From positions 1-6,389 of the forward strand of contig CAISYK010001168.1 of NCBI GenBank assembly GCA_903889605.1: a DNA stretch of 6,389 nt, given 5' to 3'. Under the pieces are notes generated by a model. That model did not search any database and had not been told where the DNA came from. It saw only the letters and a list, made by a program, of their open reading frames with translations. Positions within the stretch are counted from its first letter, which is position 1; each line of letters starts with the position of its first letter. Shown piece by piece: positions 1-4,620 of the stretch. Both the position numbers and the translations under genes were made by a program. Source of the stretch: an uncultured Bacteroidota bacterium (GTDB taxonomy: Bacteria; Bacteroidota; Bacteroidia; 2-12-FULL-35-15).

Positions 1-2
1 AT

Positions 3-86
3 TGGGAGGAAAACAATAAACTAAAAAGTGAAATTTCAAAATTAGAATTAAAAATTACTGAATATGAAAATAAAAAAACTGATTAG
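3..86 (+). CDS. C-terminal end of a coiled-coil protein (partial)
   Basis: A reading frame already open at the window edge runs for 27 codons to a TAG stop at 84-86. The visible tail is rich in Lys, Glu and Asn, and hydrophobic residues (Leu, Ile, Leu, Leu, Ile, Tyr) recur roughly every three to four positions, which is the pattern of a coiled coil. The other two forward frames meet stops within the first 25 bases. Nothing of the N-terminal part is visible, so the function cannot be named; coiled-coil tails occur in mobilisation, partition and structural proteins alike. No clear terminator follows. The gene lies on the inferred mobile-element side of the tRNA-Asn junction at 3246. Confidence 0.6.
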   Translation, partial: WEENNKLKSEISKLELKITEYENKKTD

Positions 87-546
87 TTTGCCTCATTATA
101 TATTGAAAAGGCAGTTGTAAATTTTAATAAATAGTATGTTATTACATCATTTATAATTTTTTACAATATTGTTTACTTCACACCAGCCCCATCCACAAAA
201 ACCTAACACACACCCACATTTTTTTAGTCATTTTATTTGCCTCACAACCCACAAGCCTTCATAGATGGGCAAATAAAGTCTAAAAAACAAATGCTGTATA
301 CCAACCAACCCACATTGAAAGCACATAAAAAATGTTATGAAATATATGTTTTTAGCATTTTTAAAAAGCTTTCAATCTCCTACAAATACACACATTGACC
401 CATTTATATTTTATTATTAACCAGCCTTACATCACACAATACAACCCACCCGGCTGGATATACTAAAAATAAAAGAGTCAATTCTCCAACAACCACACAA
501 GTACTGTATGTTTTATATACCTTACTGTGTGCTAGTATTATATGGA

Positions 547-595
547 ATAAATTACAAATTACCTTTTTTAATACCCTTTTGGTAAGGTAATTTAT
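547..595. repeat. Nested inverted repeat
   Basis: A 10-bp arm (556-565, AAATTACCTT) pairs perfectly with 584-593. The outer flank 547-555 can alternatively pair over 9 bp with 587-595, so two competing stems are possible. A small inner hairpin (TACC at 572-575, GGTA at 581-584) sits inside. There is no T-tract of terminator type directly after it, so it is better read as a structured RNA or DNA element than as a terminator. Confidence 0.5.
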
Positions 596-785
596 AATTT
601 ATGACGTTCATACACACACACAAGCCTTGTATTCACTGTTATATCTGGGATGCTAGGCAGATGGAGATTGTAGCATTGGTCAAGATTTGTACCCTGCTAC
701 GCCCCAGACCCAATGTCTATATGCCTTCTCAACTTTGGCTACAGGCTTACCTTCCCACAAAGCCCCTAATCACACAGCCTTTGTG

Positions 786-794
786 TTATCCACA
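786..794 (+). other. Perfect DnaA-box sequence within a small dyad
   Basis: The 9-mer TTATCCACA matches the strict consensus of the DnaA initiator binding site. It sits inside a short dyad whose arms TTGTG (781-785) and CACAA (791-795) are complementary. A single perfect match in a window of this size is mildly surprising rather than decisive. No second perfect box, no iterons and no replication-initiator gene are visible, so origin function is only a possibility. Confidence 0.35.
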
Positions 795-819
795 ACAGGG
801 TTCATAATATGTCTGTTTT

Positions 820-842
820 TATTGCACTGAAATGGTGCAATA
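820..842. repeat. Hairpin, 8-bp stem
   Basis: TATTGCAC (820-827) pairs perfectly with GTGCAATA (835-842) around a 7-base loop. It follows a run of five T (816-820) and has no T-run after it, so on the plus strand it does not look like a terminator. Confidence 0.5.
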
Positions 843-890
843 GTCTTTATGGTATTCACTACACCTGTTGCTCCTCACATAGGTCGGTTC

Positions 891-907
891 ATGGGTGAAA
901 TACCCAT
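891..907. repeat. Small hairpin, 6-bp stem
   Basis: ATGGGT (891-896) pairs with ACCCAT (902-907) around a 5-base loop. It is one of a row of hairpins before the DUF6876 gene. Taken alone it is weak evidence of function. Confidence 0.35.
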
Positions 908-983
908 AAATACCTCCCACCAAAGTTTCAGTAGACATAATATAGACATTATTAAATACTGCATGTGCTCTGCCAGCAGGCTC

Positions 984-1033
984 CATAAAATTTATGTTGT
1001 TCAGTTGAAAAAACTTCCAACATAAATTTCATG
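984..1033. repeat. Large inverted repeat, 15 of 16 bp paired
   Basis: Positions 984-999 pair with 1018-1033 with a single mismatch (A987/C1030). The inner 12 bp (988-999 with 1018-1029) are perfect. The 18-base loop can form a further short stem (AGTT 1003-1006 with AACT 1012-1015). It is followed by TTTCTTATAA, a weak T-tract, so it might end a transcript coming from the left. It is the strongest inverted repeat of this gene-free region. Confidence 0.6.
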
Positions 1034-1073
1034 TTTCTTATAACTTCTTTTATCTGTGACATATTACTGAATG

Positions 1074-1090
1074 AATAGGATAGTCCTATT
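1074..1090. promoter_or_regulatory. Palindrome before the DUF6876 gene, possible operator
   Basis: AATAGGA (1074-1080) and TCCTATT (1084-1090) form a perfect 7-bp dyad around three bases, ending 26 bases before the ATG at 1117. Size, symmetry and position suit an operator for a dimeric repressor or a short leader hairpin. No clear Bacteroidota consensus promoter can be placed next to it, so the role is inferred. Confidence 0.35.
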
Positions 1091-1116
1091 TAATAACAAA
1101 CTAAAAAACATATATT

Positions 1117-1491
1117 ATGGCACAAACAATTAATCAGGAAGAACTAAAGTTAAACTTAGAGCAGTTCACAGGTACAGAACACTATTATGAACACCAAACA
1201 ATAGGCAGACATAATCTATTGCTTACAGATGGATGCCAATACCTACGTGAAAAGGCTAAGTGTTTTTGGTTATATGATCTCATTTGCTCATACCAGTATA
1301 AACTGCACAGGGAACCATTTCAGGTTTGGATACTTAAAAATATTGGTAAAAAAGGTTGGAACATAGTTGCAGAAGATGGTAATAAAAAGCAACTTGCATT
1401 CCAAAGGATTTCTTATTCTGATTTTCCAATTCAAGAAGGGGTAACTCTCTACCTCAATGATGGAGTTGTGATGTTACCATCAGAGTATTAG
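1117..1491 (+). CDS. DUF6876 family protein
   Basis: A complete 124-residue protein that I recognise by its overall pattern as a DUF6876 family member. Landmarks are an N-terminal segment leading into FTGTEHYY (residues 17-24), a central LTDGCQYLREKA (36-47), the stretch FWLYDLICSYQ (50-60), REPFQVW (65-71), and the ending VVMLPSEY (117-124). The length matches the family. There is no signal peptide or membrane segment, so it should be cytoplasmic. The molecular function is unknown; as I know the family, members occur on Bacteroidota plasmids and integrative elements, which agrees with the position left of the tRNA-Asn junction. ATG at 1117 is the first start of the frame and gives the expected N-terminus. 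No Shine-Dalgarno sequence is seen, as usual in this phylum. A palindrome lies upstream and a terminator follows the stop by two bases, so the gene is probably transcribed alone. Confidence 0.85.
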   Translation: MAQTINQEELKLNLEQFTGTEHYYEHQTIGRHNLLLTDGCQYLREKAKCFWLYDLICSYQYKLHREPFQVWILKNIGKKGWNIVAEDGNKKQLAFQRISYSDFPIQEGVTLYLNDGVVMLPSEY

Positions 1492-1493
1492 TT

Positions 1494-1530
1494 AAAATAG
1501 GAGGTAAAAACCGGCCTCCTATTTTATTAT
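1494..1530 (+). terminator. Intrinsic terminator after the DUF6876 gene
   Basis: AAAATAGGAGG (1494-1504) pairs perfectly over 11 bp with 1515-1525 around a 10-base loop. T-rich sequence (ATTTTATTATTTAT) overlaps and follows the right arm. It begins two bases after the stop codon. Confidence 0.75.
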
Positions 1531-1594
1531 TTATATATATCCGGTATTCTCATAAATTTAAAATAATTTTAACCTGTATAATTCACAAATTAAT

Positions 1595-2455
1595 ATGATA
1601 AACACAAAACAAGAAGATATAATTTCCTACCACTGGAACTGGATCAATAAGGGATACAGCTTTAATGACATTAAAGCAATCCATGAAAAAATCACAGATG
1701 AAGACCCATTTAGTTATAATGGTATTGCAGATATTCAGCACCAAATTGGAGGCCAGCTATCCCCAATACCCACAATGATGCAGATGTCAGACTATGAAAG
1801 ATTTTCATATATCTATTACAACGAACATGGTTTTGATGGTAATCTGGAATTTTTAAAGAAATGTAAAAACCTTGAAAAGATCAGTATTAATTGTGCTTGT
1901 ACTGGTTCAATAAAAAACTTACAACCACTTGAAGCACTTACAAACCTTAAATACATTGACTTTCACAGGCATTCAATTTCTGATTTAAGTGCATTGTCAA
2001 AACTGGATAGTCTTGAAACACTTATACTTTGGGGTAATCCAATAAAATCTATCAAACCAATAGTTCATTTACAAAATTTAAAAATTGTACAATTTCCTGT
2101 AGTAGAAGAAGATGAAGTATTTGAATTATTAAGGAACTCCCAGGATGCCACAGTTAAATATGTTTCAGCAGAAAATGATGAATCATATAAGGCTGTATGG
2201 ATAAATGATTGGGCATTCAGAACAATGAATTACAAGAACTTGACTTCAATATCAGTTGCAGTTGAACCATTAATAATTTCCAAGTTTAAAGAGAAGTTAA
2301 AAACCTGCAGTACAGACTATATTTCACTTATGAGACAGAAATCTGAAAATATTGTCAAGTCTTTACTTAGTGCTAATCATGAAATTATTAGTAGTAAAGA
2401 ATACATCCATGAAGAGGTTAGATTATTAAAAGTGTTTGAATGTAAACTGAAATGA
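1595..2455 (+). CDS. Leucine-rich-repeat protein with uncharacterised flanking regions
   Basis: A complete 286-residue protein. Residues 85-170 carry about three to four leucine-rich repeats of the 22-residue SDS22/internalin-like kind: residues 92-115, then two exact 22-residue units 116-137 and 138-159, then a partial one to about 170. Recurring motifs include NLKYIDF, SLETLIL and a WGNPI turn. This fold normally forms a curved protein-binding surface. The N-terminal 80 residues (rich in Trp, Tyr, Ile and Asp) and the C-terminal 115 residues, which look helical and charged, match nothing I can name. There is no signal peptide, transmembrane segment or sorting tail, so unlike bacterial internalins it is predicted to be cytoplasmic. 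ATG at 1595 is the first start in frame, and no ribosome binding site is evident. It stands alone, 103 bases after the DUF6876 gene. A role in element biology or partner recognition is inference only. Confidence 0.8.
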   Translation: MINTKQEDIISYHWNWINKGYSFNDIKAIHEKITDEDPFSYNGIADIQHQIGGQLSPIPTMMQMSDYERFSYIYYNEHGFDGNLEFLKKCKNLEKISINCACTGSIKNLQPLEALTNLKYIDFHRHSISDLSALSKLDSLETLILWGNPIKSIKPIVHLQNLKIVQFPVVEEDEVFELLRNSQDATVKYVSAENDESYKAVWINDWAFRTMNYKNLTSISVAVEPLIISKFKEKLKTCSTDYISLMRQKSENIVKSLLSANHEIISSKEYIHEEVRLLKVFECKLK

Positions 2456-2466
2456 TTAATTGAGTT

Positions 2467-2520
2467 GGAATGAATGTAAATAAAATTCAGATAAATATAT
2501 TCAGGTAAAACTTTCATTCC
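2467..2520. repeat. Inverted repeat after the LRR gene
   Basis: GGAATGAA (2467-2474) pairs perfectly with TTCATTCC (2513-2520) across a 38-base loop. The loop contains two copies of ATTCAG (2486-2491 and 2499-2504). It may act as a weak terminator for the LRR gene or as part of the control region of the next gene. TAATTTTG at 2522-2529 fits the Bacteroidota -7 pattern TAnnTTTG, but no -33 TTTG stands 19 bases upstream. Confidence 0.35.
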
Positions 2521-2574
2521 CTAATTTTGATAAACAATAAATCAATTTGTTATAAGTCAACTATACAAATCATT

Positions 2575-2853
2575 ATGGAACCAATATTATACATCCTAAT
2601 TTTTGCAGGAATACCTTTGGCAATAATTATTTTACATTTATTGTTAAAAAATCCACCTGCATATAAAAATCCGGGACATATAATATTGGAATCCAATAAT
2701 GATGAATCTGATATAGAAATTGAGGTTTCATTACCATCACCTATTGGGAAAAACAAATGGTTACATGACAGGGAAGATTTTGGAAAAATGGAGGTAGGGA
2801 TTGTTGAATATAATCTTTCTACTACAAGAAATAAATCCTCAAAGTATAATTAG
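2575..2853 (+). CDS. Small single-span membrane protein
   Basis: A 92-residue protein when read from ATG at 2575. The frame can be extended to a TTG at 2527, but the added 16 residues are polar and would bury the membrane segment, so the ATG is preferred. Residues 4-24 are almost wholly hydrophobic (ILYILIFAGIPLAIIILHLLL pattern) and make a transmembrane helix or signal anchor. It is followed by KNPPAYK, whose positive charge suggests a cytoplasmic C-terminal part. Then comes an acidic stretch (about 38-54, with several Asp and Glu) and a mixed polar tail. No family is recognised. It sits between the LRR gene and a 53-residue ORF on the inferred element; small membrane proteins of unknown role are common cargo there. 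A weak dyad (ATCCATT 2857-2863 with AATGGAT 2881-2887) follows the stop. Confidence 0.6.
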   Translation: MEPILYILIFAGIPLAIIILHLLLKNPPAYKNPGHIILESNNDESDIEIEVSLPSPIGKNKWLHDREDFGKMEVGIVEYNLSTTRNKSSKYN

Positions 2854-2943
2854 TAAATCCATTTATTATTACATGCAAATAATGGATAAATATCATGCTA
2901 GATAATTATTAGTATTAATCAATATAATAAAACCTGTTATATT

Positions 2944-3105
2944 ATGAAGGAAATGACACTCAAGGAGAAATGGAACCAACCATTACCAGTGATGAAACAA
3001 AAGGAATACCAGAAGTTATATCAACTATTGAAGGAACGTCACATGCTTAAAACTCAGAATCAAGTACCAGAAGAACCTAAAAAACCACAAGCAGATATTT
3101 TATAG
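2944..3105 (+). CDS. Small charged protein, 53 residues
   Basis: ATG at 2944 opens a 53-codon frame ending in TAG at 3103-3105. The product is rich in Lys, Gln and Glu, with a likely helix over residues 16-40 (MKQKEYQKLYQLLKERHMLK) and a proline-rich acidic tail (VPEEPKKPQA) before the end. Composition, low-cysteine content and codon choice look like real coding sequence rather than chance. No family is recognised. It lies about 140 bases before the tRNA-Asn attachment site and has no neighbour on its strand afterwards. Its place at the element end would suit a small accessory or regulatory protein, but this is inference. The upstream AACCTGTTATATTATG resembles AACCTGTATAATTC before the LRR gene, a possible shared promoter type. 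Confidence 0.5.
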   Translation: MKEMTLKEKWNQPLPVMKQKEYQKLYQLLKERHMLKTQNQVPEEPKKPQADIL

Positions 3106-3134
3106 ATGCTTGAGGGTATATTTGGTGAGTAACC

Positions 3135-3245
3135 TATAACTTCTTTTATAGTTAAATATATTATTAACCAGCTTTCACATGCAAATTAAATGCAAATAAA
3201 GGTATGATTCCATAGAACCCAATACCAGTAAGTAGTAAGGACTTA
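3135..3245. repeat. Cluster of repeats beside the attachment site
   Basis: ATGCAAAT occurs at 3179-3186 and again at 3190-3197, 11 bp (about one helical turn) apart. A third copy in the longer form ACATGCAAAT lies at 2871-2880, matching 3177-3186. A perfect 8-bp inverted repeat, CAGTAAGT (3226-3233) and ACTTACTG (3241-3248), abuts and overlaps the first bases of the tRNA match. Spaced direct repeats next to a tRNA integration point are typical of arm-type sites bound by a tyrosine recombinase; that role is inferred here. Confidence 0.4.
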
Positions 3246-3287
3246 CTGTTAATCAGAGGGTCGCTGGTTCAAGTCCAGCAGAAGGAG
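3246..3287 (+). other. Attachment site: 3' half of a tRNA-Asn(GUU) gene
   Basis: The segment reads as the 3' part of tRNA-Asn: anticodon loop CTGTTAA (3246-3252, anticodon GTT), 3' anticodon stem TCAGA (3253-3257), variable loop GGGTC (3258-3262), a perfect T arm GCTGG-TTCAAGT-CCAGC (3263-3279), 3' acceptor strand AGAAGGA (3280-3286) and discriminator G. The sequence before it is not a tRNA 5' half: the five bases ACTTA do not pair with TCAGA, and there is no D arm or TCCTTCT acceptor strand in the preceding 60 bases. Integrative elements that use tRNA genes leave such a displaced 3' half at one end, with the identity block starting at the anticodon loop. The terminator directly downstream suits the original tRNA gene, so the element would lie to the left. 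No integrase gene is within the window. Confidence 0.75.
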
Positions 3288-3298
3288 CAAGAGAAATC

Positions 3299-3334
3299 AA
3301 TGGTTTCAGACAGATTGTTTGAAGCCATTTTTTT
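3299..3334 (+). terminator. Strong intrinsic terminator after the tRNA-Asn fragment
   Basis: Positions 3299-3312 pair with 3316-3329 over 14 bp (two G-U wobbles) around a 3-base loop, followed by a run of T through 3334. It starts 12 bases after the discriminator base of the tRNA fragment and is most simply the native terminator of the interrupted tRNA-Asn gene. Confidence 0.85.
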
Positions 3335-3354
3335 ATGCACATATAATGTGCATA
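3334..3354. repeat. Perfect 9-bp palindrome after the terminator
   Basis: TATGCACAT (3334-3342) and ATGTGCATA (3346-3354) are perfect inverted copies around three bases. It follows the terminator T-run directly. It may be a protein binding site or a second hairpin; no adjacent intact gene tells which. Confidence 0.45.
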
Positions 3355-3862
3355 CGGACTACCCTCTAAAACATCATTAAGCAGGAAGTTTTGAAATTTG
3401 CAATAATACGCAAAAACCTTTTTTAAGGGTATTTCTTATCTAAATCGTATAATAGCAGTTTGTACTTTGGAACGCTTGTGATATACCCGTATTACTTAGT
3501 CCTGAATAAGGAACTGCATAAAGAATTTGGGATTAAAGGATATTCAACTTGGATAAACCAAAGCATAGAACGTGCTAAATGGATAACGACTTTTACCCTT
3601 ATAATGGTAAAACCCCAATAAATACAAGTAAAAGTTTGTTAAAAAGTCGGTTGAAACTAAAATGAGAAGCAAGTAATAAGAAAAGATTAATATCTGAAAT
3701 TTGTAATGTTAAAAAGCACAACTTTTTTTGTTGCGCTTCTTAATTCAGAGAAAAGTTTTTGAACCAGAGTGGCTCATTTGCCAAAATCAGATTTCATATA
3801 CCTGTGTACCACGCTCCTAGAACTGCAAATATATACAGTGAAGCTAAGGAAACTTTTTATTT
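3355..3862. other. Gene-free stretch with possible gene remains and hairpins
   Basis: No intact gene is found in about 500 bases. One forward frame (3427-3621) gives protein-like sequence and is listed as a possible remnant. Hairpins include TTTTACC/GGTAAAA (3591-3597 with 3606-3612), nested inside CGACTTTT/AAAAGTCG (3587-3594 with 3642-3649), and AAGC-A-CAAC / GTTG-C-GCTT (3714-3722 with 3730-3738) around a T-run. AGAAGC (3665-3670) can also pair with GCTTCT (3735-3740). Together with the strong terminator at 3863 this leaves open a transcribed structured RNA, but I do not recognise a family. Confidence 0.4.
3427..3621 (+). pseudogene. Possible remnant of a small protein gene
   Basis: A frame of 64 codons runs from just after a TAA (3424-3426) to TAA at 3619-3621 and has no ATG near its beginning; the first alternative start is GTG at 3478. 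The middle translates to a protein-like stretch including NKELHKEFGIKGYSTW followed by INQSIERAKW. This has the rhythm of a short helical DNA-binding protein of the ribbon-helix-helix kind, but that is only an impression. The beginning is aromatic and shows no proper N-terminus. It is best taken as decayed gene material on the chromosome side of the tRNA-Asn junction, or chance. Confidence 0.25.
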
Positions 3863-3891
3863 AAAACCCCAACTTACGATTGGGGTTTTTT
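3863..3891 (+). terminator. Strong intrinsic terminator
   Basis: AAAACCCCAA (3863-3872) pairs perfectly over 10 bp with TTGGGGTTTT (3880-3889) around the 7-base loop CTTACGA, and T continues to 3891. The left arm begins with an A-run, so it may also work on the minus strand. The gene it once served is not evident; the only upstream candidate is the possible remnant at 3427-3621 or an unrecognised RNA. Confidence 0.85.
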
Positions 3892-4016
3892 ATTTCCCTT
3901 TGTTTTATAGGACAAATTTATTTTAAATACTAACCATTAAATAAGTCTGTTTTCAGTATTTATTAACACCTATTAGTTAATACCTATTAAAAATACAGCT
4001 ATAAACCAAGTCATAA

Positions 4017-4409
4017 TTGAGTTTTGATGACAGGTGGGGAAATAATATAACGGGTTTTTTAGGAGATGGTACTTTTGCAAACAGAAAATCGCCTTTCCAA
4101 ATTAAGAAAATGTCCAAATGGATTGATGTATCTGCTTCATGGAACCATACCTTAGCTATTAAGTCTGACAAATCTCTTTGGGCATGGGGTGATAATCAAA
4201 ACGGACAATTAGGAGATGGAACGTCTGCAAGCAAAGACATTCCAGTGCAAATAGGAAAAGATAAATGGAGAGCCATTTCCGCAGCGACCAACAATAATAT
4301 TGGTCTAAAAACAGACAATAGTCTTTGGGTATGGGGAAATCCTAATGCATTTGGGGTTAAAACCGGCAGTCCCAAAAATATTCCTATCCAAATCAAAACA
4401 GGCAAATAA
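4017..4409 (+). pseudogene. C-terminal fragment of an RCC1-repeat (beta-propeller) protein
   Basis: The frame gives 130 residues with RCC1-type repeats: a cut first unit (residues 6-33, WGNN...LGDGT...PFQI), a full unit (about 34-82, KWIDVSASWNHTLAI...LWAWGDNQNGQLGDGT...IPVQI) and a third, diverged unit (83-130, KWRAISAATNNNIGL...LWVWGNP...IPIQI). Real RCC1-family propellers have about seven such blades, and the bacterial ones are often secreted or cell-surface proteins. Here the homology begins abruptly a few codons after an in-frame TAA (4014-4016), and the only start before it is a TTG at 4017. The first ATG (4110, residue 32) lies inside the propeller. No RCC1 sequence is found in other frames upstream. 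The likely reading is the tail of a gene that lost its front part by rearrangement. The stop TAA at 4407-4409 looks like a natural end. Confidence 0.75.
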
Positions 4410-4417
4410 TCCGCACG

Positions 4418-4442
4418 TTAGAGTGTCACTTTAGAGTGTACT
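4418..4442. repeat. Imperfect tandem repeat, two copies
   Basis: TTAGAGTGTCACT (4418-4430) is followed immediately by TTAGAGTGTACT (4431-4442), which differs by one missing C. It begins nine bases after the RCC1 fragment stop. It may mark a slippage or recombination point; no function is evident. Confidence 0.5.
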
Positions 4443-4455
4443 TTCAACAGCTTTA

Positions 4456-4581
4456 TCATAATAACTTAACTCCATATTTGCTATTTCCTTTACTACCTTT
4501 TCTTATCAATATGTTTTTAAGTATCACATTAGCTGTTTTTGGGTTTCCAATGAGCCTCCATATGCATCCACAGATTGGTAT
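4456..4581 (-). pseudogene. Possible minus-strand gene remnant
   Basis: On the minus strand a frame ending at TGA (4456-4458) stays open up to at least 4637, and its last 41 codons read like natural protein: IPICGCIWRLIGNPKTANV, then a lysine-rich tail. There is no start codon suited to a complete gene, because the upstream part runs into the higB promoter and the opposite strand of higB. I do not recognise the family. It could be the end of a gene broken when the higBA module or the RCC1 fragment came to lie here, or a chance open frame. Confidence 0.2.
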
Positions 4582-4585
4582 ATTT

Positions 4586-4620
4586 TTTTGTTTTTGATAA
4601 TTAAATTTTGTTTTTAATAA
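4586..4620. promoter_or_regulatory. Direct repeat at the higBA promoter, candidate HigA operator
   Basis: TTTTGTTTTTGATAA (4586-4600) and TTTTGTTTTTAATAA (4606-4620) match at 14 of 15 positions and are exactly 20 bp (about two helical turns) apart. The second copy contains the -33 TTTG. HigA-type antitoxins usually repress their own promoter, so these repeats are the obvious candidate operator. The T-rich composition calls for caution. Confidence 0.35.

Larger units (their letters stand above)
87..1116. other. 1-kb gene-free region rich in hairpins and with strand-biased composition
   Basis: No convincing coding frame is present in about 1030 bases. From about 180 to 530 the top strand is rich in C and A and poor in G, with recurring CCCAC words (near 209, 248, 307 and 446), a strand asymmetry unlike the neighbouring genes. 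From about 545 to 1090 the region carries a series of inverted repeats (547-595, 820-842, 891-907, 984-1033, 1074-1090) and a perfect DnaA-box sequence at 786-794, all listed separately. It could be a control region of a mobile element (transfer or replication origin), a source of non-coding RNA, or degraded DNA. The sequence does not decide between these. Confidence 0.5.

Noticed and set aside
601..807. Forward 68-codon ORF in the gene-free region
   Set aside because: The product is rich in Cys, His and Pro with no family resemblance; the DNA carries the same biased composition as the non-coding sequence around it, and the start has no supporting signal.
2527..2574. Longer form of the membrane protein from a TTG start
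   Set aside because: It adds 16 polar residues before the membrane helix; the ATG at 2575 gives a normal short N-terminus.
2550..2756. Minus-strand ORF opposite the membrane protein gene
   Set aside because: Mirror frame of a better supported gene; no recognisable protein features.
3117..3124. TATATTTG as a promoter -7 element
   Set aside because: No TTTG lies at the right distance upstream and no gene starts after it.
3185..3287. A complete tRNA gene
   Set aside because: The upstream bases lack a D arm and a matching acceptor strand, and the 5' anticodon stem does not pair; only the 3' half is present.
3744..3926. Forward 60-codon open frame across the terminator at 3863
   Set aside because: It has no ATG and runs through a strong terminator; the other forward frames are also largely open there, so it is probably chance.
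3977..4171. Minus-strand ORF at the start of the RCC1 fragment
   Set aside because: It overlaps sequence with clear RCC1 repeat coding on the plus strand.
4196..4405. Minus-strand ORF inside the RCC1 fragment
   Set aside because: Mirror frame of the repeats; its Pro/Leu-rich composition results from the opposite coding strand.
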